Source: Oleiagrimonas sp035690885
Lineage (GTDB): Bacteria; Pseudomonadota; Gammaproteobacteria; Xanthomonadales; Rhodanobacteraceae
DNA length: 64,000 nucleotides
Assembly (NCBI GenBank): GCA_035690885.1
Contig: DASSKC010000014.1
Location: forward strand, 1 to 64,000
Direction of reading: 5' to 3'
Shown here: positions 44,091 through 52,990 of the stretch, one piece after another
Layout of the letters: every line of letters begins with the position of its first letter
How positions within the stretch are numbered: position 1 is the first letter of the stretch
Position numbers and translations under genes: made by a program
The notes under the pieces: model-generated
Seen by the model: only the letters and a program-made list of their open reading frames with translations
What the model was told of the DNA's origin: nothing
Databases searched by the model: none

Positions 44091-44488
44091 AACGCGAACA
44101 ATGGTGCGGCGAACAGAATGGCGCCTGCAGCAAACAGAGCGCTCAGCACGTGCACCACGGGCCGGTTGATACGCAGAAACACGAACTGCTCGACCAGTCG
44201 ACCGACCCAGAACAGCGCCATGCCAGCCAGAAACACATGGCCCAGGCGCGTGTGCAACAACTCCAGTGGCAGCCAGAAGCATACGACGGCAACACCGAAG
44301 AATACGTAGATCAGGCGCAGGTTGAGAATCTGCGTCACCGCACGCGTGGGCACATTGGTTCGCTGCAACGCGACCGGCCAGTCAAACCACTGCCAGAAAC
44401 CGATATGGAACACGGCGAAGCCGAGGCTGTGCACACCGCACAGCCATATCAGCCATTTGCCGCTCGCCACCGGCACCTCAAGCCACAT
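44087..44488 (-). CDS. Small integral membrane protein
   Basis: This 133-residue protein has four hydrophobic helices at about 12-30, 48-68, 75-95 and 108-130, with His and Trp residues (FHIGFWQWFDWP) between the first two. I do not recognise a family with certainty. Its start overlaps the end of fadE by eleven bases, so it is made from the fadE transcript and may serve fatty-acid metabolism or the membrane site of FadE. The REP pair touches its stop. Confidence 0.78.
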   Translation of the reverse strand: MWLEVPVASGKWLIWLCGVHSLGFAVFHIGFWQWFDWPVALQRTNVPTRAVTQILNLRLIYVFFGVAVVCFWLPLELLHTRLGHVFLAGMALFWVGRLVEQFVFLRINRPVVHVLSALFAAGAILFAAPLFAL

Positions 44489-46946
44489 GCAACTCGCGCG
44501 CCGTGGACTTGTCGCGCACCACGGCGGCGCGCAACTCGTCGGGACTGAAGTCATCCACGGCAATGAACTCCGCACTGGTCTCGTGCAGGTGCCTGAGTTG
44601 CGCATGCTCTTCGGCACTCAGGACCCCTGCCTGCTCGGCTTCGGCCAACTGGTCGAGGTACTCGTGGGCGGTGACTTGCCCCGACTTGCGCGCCTTGGCG
44701 AACTTGCGCTCGAGCGGTTCGGCGGCAATGACCTCGGGCAGCAACGCATTCAGGCGCGCGACGACATTGTTTTCCGATGGCGTCAGGCTGGTCCACTCGA
44801 GCATGCGCGTGCGGGCATCGTTGGGCGCGGTGAGGATGGCCGCCACGCGGCGTCCCAGACGATCGGAAGGCGGCACTTCGCGACGACCGAACGGGAACAC
44901 CAGCAGGTGCAGCAGCCAAGCCACCGGACGCACCGGAAAGTTGCGGATCACGCCGTCAAGCGCCATCTGCATTTCCCACACGCTGTTGTGGAACGCCCAG
45001 GCCAGCAAGGGGCGATCGGATTCGGGTCGCCCCTGGTCCTCGTAATGCTTGAGCATGGCGCTGGCAATGTACAAATGGCTGAGCACGTCACCCAGACGCG
45101 CGGACAGCTTTTCCTTGAACTTCAACTTGCCGCCGAGCACGCCCATGGCCACGTCCGCGCACAAGGCCAGCGCCGCGGAGTAACGGTTGAGCTTGCGGTA
45201 ATAGCGCCGCGTGTAGTCATCGCCCGGCACCTTGCCGATCTTCGCAAAAGTCACGCCCAGCACCAGCGCGCGCACGGCGTTGGAGATACCGAAGCCGATG
45301 TGGCCGAACAGCGCCTTGTCGAACGTGCGCAGCTTCTCGCGCGCGTCATCCATGGCCAGCGCCTGCATCTCCTTGAGCACGTACGGATGACAACGAATGG
45401 CGCCCTGTCCGAAGATCATCAGACTGCGCGTCATGATGTTGGCGCCCTCGACCGTGATGCCGACCGGCACACCCTGCCAGCCACGGCCCAGATAATTGGA
45501 TGGCCCGAGCTGCACGCCCTTGCCGCCATGCACGTCCATGGCGTCGCTGGCGACCATGCGGCCCCACTCGGTAGCGTGGTATTTGCCGATCGCCGAGGCC
45601 ACTGCCGGCTTCTCGCCGCGATCGACCGCGGCCGCGGTGGCGCGCGACAAGGCCGTGGCCGCATAGGTGTGTCCGCCGATCCGCGCCAGCGCTTCCTCGA
45701 CGCCCTCGAAACGACCGATGGCAATGCCGAATTGCTTGCGCAGCCGCGCGTAAGCGCCCGTCGCGGCCACGCACATCTTGGCCCCGCCGACGGCATTGGA
45801 CGGCAGCGAAATGGCGCGCCCCACCGACAGGCACTCGACCAGCATGCGCCAGCCGTGGCCGGCCATGTCGGCACCGCCGATCAGGGTCGACAGCGGCACG
45901 AACACGTCCTTGCCGCGCACCGGACCGTTCTGGAACGGATTGTTGAGCGGCAGATGACGACGGCCGATTTCCAGGCCCTCGGTCTCGCGCGGCAACAACG
46001 CCAGCGTAATGCCGAGGTCTTCGTTGTCACCCAGCAAATGCTCGGGATCGTACATGCGGAAGGCCAGGCCGACGATGGTCGCCACCGGCGCCAGGGTGAT
46101 GTAACGCTTGTCGAAATTCAGGCGCACGCCGAGCACATGGGCGCCTTCCCACTCGCCCTTGCAGACCACGCCGTAATCGGGGATGGAGGTGGCGTCGGAA
46201 CCCGCGGTCGGGCCGGTCAGCGCGAAGCAGGGAATCTCGCGACCGTCGGTCAGGCGCGGCAGGAAATGATCCTTTTGTTCGTCGCTACCGTAATGGAGCA
46301 GCAATTCCGCCGGCCCCAGCGAGTTGGGTACGGCCACGGTGGAGGCGACGGTCATCGAGCGGCTGGCGATTTTCTGCAACACCGCCGAATGCGCCAGCGC
46401 GGAAAACTCCAGACCGCCATATTGCTTCGGGATGATCATGCCGAAAAACTTGTTGGCCTTGATGAAATCCCAGACTTCGTCGGGCATGTCGCCCAGTTCA
46501 TGGGTGATTTGCCAGTCGTCGATCATGGCGCACAGCTCTTCGACCGGGCCGTCCATGAACGCCTGTTCCTCGACCGACAGCTGCGGCTTGGGCTCGGCCA
46601 TCAGTTTTTTCCAGGCCGGCTTGCCGGAAAACAGCTCGCCCTCGAAACCGACCGTACCGGCTTCCAGCGCGGTCCGTTCGGTCTCGGACAGCTTCGGCGT
46701 GACCTTGGCGAATTTGGCCAGCAACGGCGCGGTGATGCGCTGGCGGCGCAAGCCGTCGATGTTGAGCGGCAGCGCGATCAACGCGAACACCACCAAGGTC
46801 ACGATCCACGCGATCGGCACCTGACACAGCAGGCCGACGACCACGATGGCCACTGCGGTCGCCAGCGACCACACGCGCAAACCGGTGCGAAACCAGGCGC
46901 AAACGCCGGAAACGATCAGCGCGGCAATGAAGGGGAGAATGAACAT
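44478..46946 (-). CDS. fadE: Acyl-CoA dehydrogenase FadE
   Basis: FadE carries out the first, FAD-dependent step of fatty-acid beta-oxidation. The 822-residue length matches E. coli FadE. Two N-terminal membrane helices are followed by the acyl-CoA dehydrogenase fold (FGMIIPKQYGGLEFS, CFALTGPTAGSDATS, DVHGGKGVQLGPSNYLGRGWQ) and the C-terminal DUF1974 domain. ATG 46946 follows AGAGGTGA. Only four bases separate it from the upstream hydrolase gene, so both are one operon, likely controlled by the divergent TetR regulator. Confidence 0.96.
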   Translation of the reverse strand: MFILPFIAALIVSGVCAWFRTGLRVWSLATAVAIVVVGLLCQVPIAWIVTLVVFALIALPLNIDGLRRQRITAPLLAKFAKVTPKLSETERTALEAGTVGFEGELFSGKPAWKKLMAEPKPQLSVEEQAFMDGPVEELCAMIDDWQITHELGDMPDEVWDFIKANKFFGMIIPKQYGGLEFSALAHSAVLQKIASRSMTVASTVAVPNSLGPAELLLHYGSDEQKDHFLPRLTDGREIPCFALTGPTAGSDATSIPDYGVVCKGEWEGAHVLGVRLNFDKRYITLAPVATIVGLAFRMYDPEHLLGDNEDLGITLALLPRETEGLEIGRRHLPLNNPFQNGPVRGKDVFVPLSTLIGGADMAGHGWRMLVECLSVGRAISLPSNAVGGAKMCVAATGAYARLRKQFGIAIGRFEGVEEALARIGGHTYAATALSRATAAAVDRGEKPAVASAIGKYHATEWGRMVASDAMDVHGGKGVQLGPSNYLGRGWQGVPVGITVEGANIMTRSLMIFGQGAIRCHPYVLKEMQALAMDDAREKLRTFDKALFGHIGFGISNAVRALVLGVTFAKIGKVPGDDYTRRYYRKLNRYSAALALCADVAMGVLGGKLKFKEKLSARLGDVLSHLYIASAMLKHYEDQGRPESDRPLLAWAFHNSVWEMQMALDGVIRNFPVRPVAWLLHLLVFPFGRREVPPSDRLGRRVAAILTAPNDARTRMLEWTSLTPSENNVVARLNALLPEVIAAEPLERKFAKARKSGQVTAHEYLDQLAEAEQAGVLSAEEHAQLRHLHETSAEFIAVDDFSPDELRAAVVRDKSTARELHVA

Positions 46947-46950
46947 GACA

Positions 46951-47862
46951 TCACCTCTGGTTTGCGGAAATGGCCGTATCCGGCCACGCGCCGGACGCAT
47001 CCGGCAAAGACTGTACAAAACGTGCGATCGCTTGCGTGAAAGCACGATTGTCATCGCCTGCCAGCATGTGCGTGGCAGCAGGTAGTTGCTGGTGTCGCGC
47101 ATGCGGCACCAGCTCGAGAAATTCGTTGATGGTGGCGTCCGAGACCATGTCGCTGCGCCCGCCCGACAGCAGCAATACCGGCACGTCGACGCGACGCGCG
47201 GCAGCGAGCAGACGCGGTTGGTAGTCCGCGGCGACCGCGGCAACGGAATCGAGCATGGCCGGATCCCAATGCCAGCGCAGGCGGCCATCCGCACCGCGAT
47301 GCAGCAGCGGCGCAAGCGCGTCGGAACGCTTGCGCTCGCGACGATGCGGCAGATATTCCGACACCGCGCGTGCAGCCTGTTCGTGATCGGCGAATCCGTC
47401 CGGATGCGCACGCATGAACGCCATCACGCGGTCGGAGCCGGCCGACTCCCAGCGCGGCGTGATATCGACCAGAACCAGTGCCGAAAACGGTACCGGATCA
47501 ACTTCACCGGCCAGCACCAGACCCATCAACCCGCCCATCGACGCACCCACCAGCACCGGTGGTTGCGGCTGCGCCGCGGCCATGCGCGCCATGTCGTCGA
47601 CGAATTGCTCCATCGCGTAGGCGCCGCCGTCGACACGACCACTGTCACCGTGCCCGCGCGCATCGAAGCTTACGCAGCGACACCCGGCATCGGCCAGTGC
47701 CTGCGCGCTGGCGCCCCAGGCGCCGCGGGTCTGTCCGAAACCATGGGCAAACAGCAACGACGGCGCGCCATCGGCACGCCGGCAATCCCAGGCCAATGAC
47801 ACCCCGTCGGCTGCTTGCAGCGTGCCGGTCTCGAGGTCGGGTGTGTGGAAAGAATCAACCAT
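46951..47862 (-). CDS. Alpha/beta hydrolase
   Basis: This 303-residue protein has the alpha/beta hydrolase fold. It has an HGFGQTRGAW oxyanion loop, the nucleophile Ser in VGASMGGLMG near residue 105, and the His in PAATHMLAGDD near residue 275. It may hydrolyse a fatty ester or acyl-thioester, given its place four bases upstream of fadE. ATG 47862 lies inside the palindrome AACCATAC...GTATGGTT and lacks a Shine-Dalgarno, so it may be translated from a nearly leaderless message. Confidence 0.88.
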   Translation of the reverse strand: MVDSFHTPDLETGTLQAADGVSLAWDCRRADGAPSLLFAHGFGQTRGAWGASAQALADAGCRCVSFDARGHGDSGRVDGGAYAMEQFVDDMARMAAAQPQPPVLVGASMGGLMGLVLAGEVDPVPFSALVLVDITPRWESAGSDRVMAFMRAHPDGFADHEQAARAVSEYLPHRRERKRSDALAPLLHRGADGRLRWHWDPAMLDSVAAVAADYQPRLLAAARRVDVPVLLLSGGRSDMVSDATINEFLELVPHARHQQLPAATHMLAGDDNRAFTQAIARFVQSLPDASGAWPDTAISANQR

Positions 47863-47878
47863 ACGCAAGAGTATGGTT
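47857..47878. promoter_or_regulatory. Palindromic operator candidate for the TetR regulator
   Basis: AACCATAC (47857-47864) and GTATGGTT (47871-47878) form a perfect eight-base inverted repeat around a six-base spacer. It covers the start codon of the hydrolase-fadE operon and lies between it and the divergent tetR gene. The size suits a TetR dimer. Confidence 0.55.
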
Positions 47879-48073
47879 TCGGCAAACACCCGTGTCAACC
47901 GTCGCTCGAAGCTGGCCGGATTCCATCCGTGGCAGGCAATCCCGACGGCGGAATGCTTGCCGGGTACATCTGCAGGTCGCGCGCGCCGGACCGACGCTTG
48001 CAGTTGACGGACAGCCGGCGAACCGTTTGCGCAGCGCATGCCCGCAAACGCACATCGCGCTACCATCGGGCGA

Positions 48074-48649
48074 ATGAACGAACCAAGCAAACCCGAACGC
48101 ACGCGCCTGACCGCCGAAGACTGGGAGAGTGGCGCCCTCGACATGATCGCCGAGGAAGGCGTCGGTGCATTGGCGATCGAAGCCCTGGCACGCCGCCTGG
48201 GTGTGACCAAGGGCAGCTTCTACTGGCACTTCCGCAATCGCGAAGCCTTGCTGCAAGCCGCCCTGCAACGCTGGGAAGACAACGACGAAACCGAAGTGCT
48301 GGCCAAGATCGAGCCGATTGCCGATCCGCGTGCGCGCTTGCGTGCAATGTTCGATTTCGTGGCGCGCGAGTTGCCATCGCACCGCATCTACGCGGCGCTG
48401 CTCAAGGCGCTGGATCATCCGGCGGTGCTGGCCCTGATGGCGCGCGTGTCCGAACGACGCATGGACTTCCTCGCCGCCGCGTACCGCGAAGCGGGCATGA
48501 ACGCGCCCCAGGCCCAGCACCGCGCGCGCCTGACCTACGCCTCCTATGTCGGCTTCATGCAGATCAACATGACGCTGGGCCTGCCACGCCTGTCACACGA
48601 AGAGTTCGACGCCTACGTCGATCACGTGACCGAGACGCTGGTGCCCTGA
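48074..48649 (+). CDS. TetR family transcriptional regulator
   Basis: This 191-residue regulator has an N-terminal helix-turn-helix (about 15-60; IEALARRLGVTKGSFYWHFRNREALL) and a helical ligand-binding C-terminus. It faces the hydrolase-fadE operon, and a palindrome lies between them. By analogy with TetR repressors of fadE in other proteobacteria, it may sense acyl-CoA and derepress beta-oxidation; this is inference. An ATG at 48038 would add twelve unlikely residues. Confidence 0.91.
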   Translation: MNEPSKPERTRLTAEDWESGALDMIAEEGVGALAIEALARRLGVTKGSFYWHFRNREALLQAALQRWEDNDETEVLAKIEPIADPRARLRAMFDFVARELPSHRIYAALLKALDHPAVLALMARVSERRMDFLAAAYREAGMNAPQAQHRARLTYASYVGFMQINMTLGLPRLSHEEFDAYVDHVTETLVP

Positions 48650-48657
48650 CACAACCT

Positions 48658-51447
48658 TCAGAAGTGAAAGCGCACACCGGCATTGGCCGCGAACGCGTGA
48701 TAGCGATTGACGGCCCCTTGCGCGTTGACATCCACATACCAGTCCCACGCACGACTGATGCGCGTGTCGAGCTTGATGCCAACCTGCCCCACATTGCGCA
48801 CCAGTGATTGCCCGGTCACGGTGAATGCCGCCGCCGGTGCGCCGACGAGCGACGCGCTGAAATCGAGCCTGGTGCCGGACAACACACGCTGCCACGCGGC
48901 ATGACCGGTCAATACGCTTCGCCCTCCCGCCCAGGCAAAACGCCGATGCATGCGCACGCCGAGACGGCCCAGCGCAACCTCATGGTGATGCGATCGCGCG
49001 CTGAGACCGAAGCCACCCGCACCGTGCTCGGCAAACGCGCCTTGCTTGATCCGCATCGTGCCCAGGGCGACATAGGGCGTGACGAAGCCGAAGCCTTTGC
49101 CCACTTCCAGCGTGATGCGCCCGACGCCATCACTGCGCTGCGTGTGGATGACCTGCAGCGCATGGCCGATCAGCGCCGTGCGCCGTACCTTCACGTCGAC
49201 ATGGGTCCAGGTCGCGCGTCCGGACAGGTAAATCCCGCCGGGAAAGCGATAGCGCGCATACACGCCGCCCAACGTGTTCTGCTGCGTGACGCGTCCAGCC
49301 AGACTGTCCAGATGACTGGTTGCGCGACCCTCGCCAAGCAACAAGCCAGCGCTGAAATGCCTGCCCAACGGCACATCGACACCTGCCAGCATGCCGTGCC
49401 CGCGCGAGCGCGCCGACGCATAGCCCGATTGCGACAAACCGCTGTCACTGGAAAGGCCCTGCACCCACAAACCTGCATCGTCGCCCGGCCGCATGCCGTT
49501 CTGGCGCAGCGCGACCGCATGGTCGACCTGACGCGCCGTGGCCGCCTCGATGGCACCCACGGTCGCGTGGATTTCACCTGACAGGCTGCGCACACTGGCC
49601 ATGGCCCGCGCCCGTCCGCGCGTGCCCAGAAACCTGGCCGCGGTGTCGAGGAATGCAGTGTGTTGCGCTGCAAGACCGCCGCTCCAGCCATCGGCTTGCC
49701 GCAGGGCGTTGTCCAGACCGCGGGAGGCAGCCGCAACGACCGGTGTCGACTGCGGCACGGACTGCACCACAGCCTTGCGCTCAAGCGCCGCCGTCACCGT
49801 GGTATCCGTGTACGACACATTGGCCGTATAGAAGGCCAATGCGGACGCATCGCTGGTGGCGAACGTGCCAGTCACCTTGCCGGCGGTCAACAAGGTTTCG
49901 GTCGCCTTCGGCGTGTAGCTGTCCCGCGGCGGCGTGATCAACAACGTACCATCGAGACGGGCGGTCTGCCCGACCGTGAGCGGATGGCCCAGCGCGACAG
50001 CCGTGGTGCCGCCTGCACCGGACGTGTAGTTGCCGGTGATGGTCAGGCCCCGACCGGTCACGGCACGGATGCTCGCGACGGTACCGGCCACGTTGTGCAC
50101 GCCGGCATGCACGATGCCATCGCCCGCCAGTACGCCGCCATCCAGCATCACGTCCGACGCCAGCGAGCCGCCGAGATGCAGGCGCCCGCCGTGGATGACG
50201 GTACCGCCGCTGAAGCTGTTGTCGGCACTCAAGGTCAGGACGCCCTGTCGGTTTCCGTCCAGCGTCAACGAGCCGGCGCCGGAGATGGCATTGCCAAAGG
50301 TGCTTTGCGCAGCACCGATGTCGGCCACAAAGTTGCCGACGAACTGTGCCGGGCCATGCATGGCCCTGGCCGCATCCACCAGGCCCCAGCCAAATGTCGC
50401 ATTGGGTTGATTCGGGTCTCCGCCACCCAGATGCGTGGCAGTGGTGAGCAAGGTTTGCTGCACGTTGTGCCCGCTCATCCACGGGTAGGCTTGCCAGACC
50501 AGCGCCGCCACACCGCTGACCGTGGCCGCCGAGGTCGAGGTTCCGTCGGCATGGCCGGTAGTGAACTCCGACCCCGCGATCGGAATGAACTTGGCCTCCC
50601 CCGGCGCCGCCAGACACCAGTCGGCGGCAACGCCACATCGCGCCGAGGAATCGTCCAGACCACCCACCCGTCCATTGTCGTCGACGCGGACATTGACCAC
50701 GGCCAGCCAGCCCTGCTGCAACACCCCGACCGTCGATGGCGCCGCCGCGTAGGCACTCAACTTGTCCGGGCCGGCATTGCCCGCCGCCCACACCAGCAAC
50801 GATCCGCCATCGACCAGGCCCTGGAAACTGCCGATGAACTGCTTGAATCCGGGATCGGACGGATCTTCCCCGGTGGCACCCATCGAGTAATTGAACAGGC
50901 GCTCGCCCTGGCGGTAGAACGTTTCGGCATCGGACGCTCCAACGCCGCAGCCGCCCTGCTCGTCCGAGCAGATCTGGCCCACATACAGTTCCACGTCCGG
51001 GGCCACGCCGCCGACAAACTTGTCGGTCCTGGCGCCGGCCAGTGTCTGCGCCATCACGCTGCCGTGGCCGGTGCTGTCGTTCGGGGTGTCCGCGCCGCCA
51101 TCGACCAGCATGTTGCGGAAGTGGATCGTCAAATGCGCAAGCGGCGCCAGTGACGGATCAATGCCCGAATCCATCAACGCAACCTTGACGTGCTTGCCGG
51201 TATAGCCCGCCTTGTGCGCTTCGATCACGTGGGTGGGCGTCAGTTGGTTGTAAGCCGGATAGCGGCCCGATCGGTCCGACGTCATGCCGCCGGGCGCCGG
51301 ATCGCAACCCGATTTGCACGTATCGGCCGGTTGCGGCTGTGGCGCGTCCGGGCGCACGTTGCTGCCACCACCGCAGGCGGACAACGAACCGGCGAGAGCC
51401 AGGGAAATGGCGGCGGCCAGCGCCAACCGAAAAGGGGAGATCTGCAT
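48658..51447 (-). CDS. Lipoprotein subtilase autotransporter (SphB1/NalP-like)
   Basis: The 929-residue protein has a lipoprotein signal (LAGSLSAC, Cys near residue 25) and an S8 subtilase domain (about 60-400; Asp in ALMDSGID, His in STGHGSVMAQ, Ser in GTSTSAATVSG). A beta-helical passenger region (TLDGNRQGVLTLSADN, GTVIHGGRLHLGG) and a C-terminal autotransporter beta-barrel ending in FHF follow. The Ser loop lacks the usual Pro of GTSxxAP. Like SphB1 it may stay tethered to the surface and process other exported proteins. ATG 51447 gives the lipoprotein signal. Confidence 0.92.
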   Translation of the reverse strand: MQISPFRLALAAAISLALAGSLSACGGGSNVRPDAPQPQPADTCKSGCDPAPGGMTSDRSGRYPAYNQLTPTHVIEAHKAGYTGKHVKVALMDSGIDPSLAPLAHLTIHFRNMLVDGGADTPNDSTGHGSVMAQTLAGARTDKFVGGVAPDVELYVGQICSDEQGGCGVGASDAETFYRQGERLFNYSMGATGEDPSDPGFKQFIGSFQGLVDGGSLLVWAAGNAGPDKLSAYAAAPSTVGVLQQGWLAVVNVRVDDNGRVGGLDDSSARCGVAADWCLAAPGEAKFIPIAGSEFTTGHADGTSTSAATVSGVAALVWQAYPWMSGHNVQQTLLTTATHLGGGDPNQPNATFGWGLVDAARAMHGPAQFVGNFVADIGAAQSTFGNAISGAGSLTLDGNRQGVLTLSADNSFSGGTVIHGGRLHLGGSLASDVMLDGGVLAGDGIVHAGVHNVAGTVASIRAVTGRGLTITGNYTSGAGGTTAVALGHPLTVGQTARLDGTLLITPPRDSYTPKATETLLTAGKVTGTFATSDASALAFYTANVSYTDTTVTAALERKAVVQSVPQSTPVVAAASRGLDNALRQADGWSGGLAAQHTAFLDTAARFLGTRGRARAMASVRSLSGEIHATVGAIEAATARQVDHAVALRQNGMRPGDDAGLWVQGLSSDSGLSQSGYASARSRGHGMLAGVDVPLGRHFSAGLLLGEGRATSHLDSLAGRVTQQNTLGGVYARYRFPGGIYLSGRATWTHVDVKVRRTALIGHALQVIHTQRSDGVGRITLEVGKGFGFVTPYVALGTMRIKQGAFAEHGAGGFGLSARSHHHEVALGRLGVRMHRRFAWAGGRSVLTGHAAWQRVLSGTRLDFSASLVGAPAAAFTVTGQSLVRNVGQVGIKLDTRISRAWDWYVDVNAQGAVNRYHAFAANAGVRFHF

Positions 51448-51960
51448 CGAAACACCAAGAAAAAAGTCGAACGGGGCCACGCGTCCATCGAAGATGGACG
51501 CGTACACGGGCTTGGGAAAATGACGCCGTCGCGATCCCGCATTGAACGCGGTACCGCGATCGCATGTCGCATGCAGCTGCTACATCAGGCAACCCCCTGC
51601 CGGGTTTGCCACAACGCGCCCCGCATCGACCACCAGGATCGAATTCGACATTTCATGTGCCCCCTGCTTGATGGCGAGCTTGTCGCCAGAACCCGGATCC
51701 GGGCTGCTTGCGTCATCGCAACACCACGGATCAAGGTATTGATCTGTGTTGAATGTTTGCATTCTGTCCGTTTGGAGGTTGTGACGCATATCGCAGACCA
51801 TGCCGATAAAATGTGTATTTTTCATGAAGATACGTGATTTTGTCTTCACACGTCGAATGCTGTTTTGACGTCGGATCGGCCTCGGTGGTGTGGCGATCCG
51901 CGTGGATCCGGTGATGGCCAGCTAAACCATTGCCGTGCGCCGCGCATCAAAGCTGGCAAG
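51448..51960. other. AT-richer intergenic region, 513 bases
   Basis: This gap lies between the leftward autotransporter and the rightward sigma-factor operon. It holds the window's most AT-rich stretch (about 51740-51860), a palindrome GATCAAGGTATTGATC at 51729-51744, and a leftward open frame (51580-51849) whose C-terminal part reads MSNSILVVDAGRVVANPAGG. That frame has no ribosome site, so I do not call it a gene. Promoters for both neighbours should lie here. Confidence 0.55.
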
Positions 51961-52542
51961 ATGGAAGCCGCCTGCCTCGCCACCGATGCCGCCATGCCCC
52001 GCTCCGACGTCGCGGAAACCGCCGACAACGAACTGGTTCGCGCCGCGGTCGATGGCGACACGGATGCATTCGAGATGCTGTATCGCCGCCATGTCGGACG
52101 CGTTCACGGCACCGTGCTGCGTCTGGTCGGCTACGACCACGCACGGGCCGAGGATCTGGTCCAGGATGCCTTCGTGCGTGCGTGGCAAAAGCTGGGCAGT
52201 TTCCGCCAGCAGAGCGCTTTCGGTACCTGGCTGTACCGGCTGGCGGTGAACACCGCATTGATGGCGCTGCGTTCGCGCGCCGCCGATCCGATCAGCGTGC
52301 CCGGCGATGACGCCTTGCCGGACGCGCCAGACACGCCGTTCTGCCCGGCCGAACGCGATGAACTGGAACGCGCCATCGCGACCCTGCCACCGCGGGCACG
52401 CGCCGTGTTCGTGTTGCATGACGTCGAAGGCTGGAAGCACGACGACATTGCCGCCGAACTGGACATGGCCACCGGCACCTCCAAGGCCCAACTGCACCAC
52501 GCGCGGCAACGCCTGCGTCAGGTGTTGGGAGACACGACATGA
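51961..52542 (+). CDS. ECF RNA polymerase sigma factor
   Basis: This 193-residue sigma-70 family protein has region 2 (about 40-105; AEDLVQDAFVRAWQKLGSFR) and region 4 (about 130-185; LPPRARAVFVLHDVEGWKHDDIA) and no region 1 or 3, which is the ECF group. Start 51961 follows AAG; ATG 51994 is an alternative. It overlaps the next gene by four bases (ATGA), which encodes its probable anti-sigma factor. The regulon is unknown, but the DUF4097 gene is the likeliest first target. Confidence 0.93.
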   Translation: MEAACLATDAAMPRSDVAETADNELVRAAVDGDTDAFEMLYRRHVGRVHGTVLRLVGYDHARAEDLVQDAFVRAWQKLGSFRQQSAFGTWLYRLAVNTALMALRSRAADPISVPGDDALPDAPDTPFCPAERDELERAIATLPPRARAVFVLHDVEGWKHDDIAAELDMATGTSKAQLHHARQRLRQVLGDTT

Positions 52543-52973
52543 ACGAATTCGAATGGCTCAAACAAACCCGCGCACTCAAGCAACCGATTGCGCCACGCAC
52601 CGACCTGTGGTCCGGCATTGCCGAACGCATCGATCCATCCGCGGCGCCAGCCCCCGCGCGCCGACCGCGCCTGCTGCCATGGGCGATGGCCGCATCCGTG
52701 GCCGCGATCAGCCTGCTGGCCGGCTCGCTGGCATGGCATCAGACGCCGGTATCAACGCCGCGCATGGCAGTGCACAGCACACCCGCAACCGTCACGCCGT
52801 GGCGGCCGCACGACCCGCGTCTGGTCGGCGCCGCCATCGAGCTCAACAGCGCGCGCCGCGCCCTGGTCCGAGCCATCCACCGTGCGCCCCGCGACACCTA
52901 CCTGCAGCGCATGCTGCTCAACACCAATCGTCAACTGCAACGTCTGCAGCAATTGCAACACCGTGCCGGATGA
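52539..52973 (+). CDS. Putative anti-sigma factor
   Basis: This 144-residue protein has a short cytosolic N-terminus, one membrane helix (about 48-65; AMAASVAAISLLAGSLAW), and a periplasmic helical tail ending LLNTNRQLQRLQQLQ. There is no HxxxCxxC zinc motif of classical anti-sigma factors. Its role is inferred from the four-base overlap with the ECF sigma gene and the membrane layout. The tail may sense the envelope or bind the DUF4097 protein. Confidence 0.8.
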   Translation: MNEFEWLKQTRALKQPIAPRTDLWSGIAERIDPSAAPAPARRPRLLPWAMAASVAAISLLAGSLAWHQTPVSTPRMAVHSTPATVTPWRPHDPRLVGAAIELNSARRALVRAIHRAPRDTYLQRMLLNTNRQLQRLQQLQHRAG

Positions 52974-52990
52974 GCCGGCGAGGAACTGTC

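Noticed and set aside
44322..47039. A 905-codon open frame on the plus strand opposite fadE
   Set aside because: It mirrors the fadE codons in high-GC DNA, is His/Gln/Arg-rich with no recognisable domain, and fadE itself is certain.
51729..51744. An FNR/CRP-type site (GATCAAGGTATTGATC)
   Set aside because: The half-sites are in the opposite orientation to TTGAT-N4-ATCAA, so it is only noted as a palindrome.
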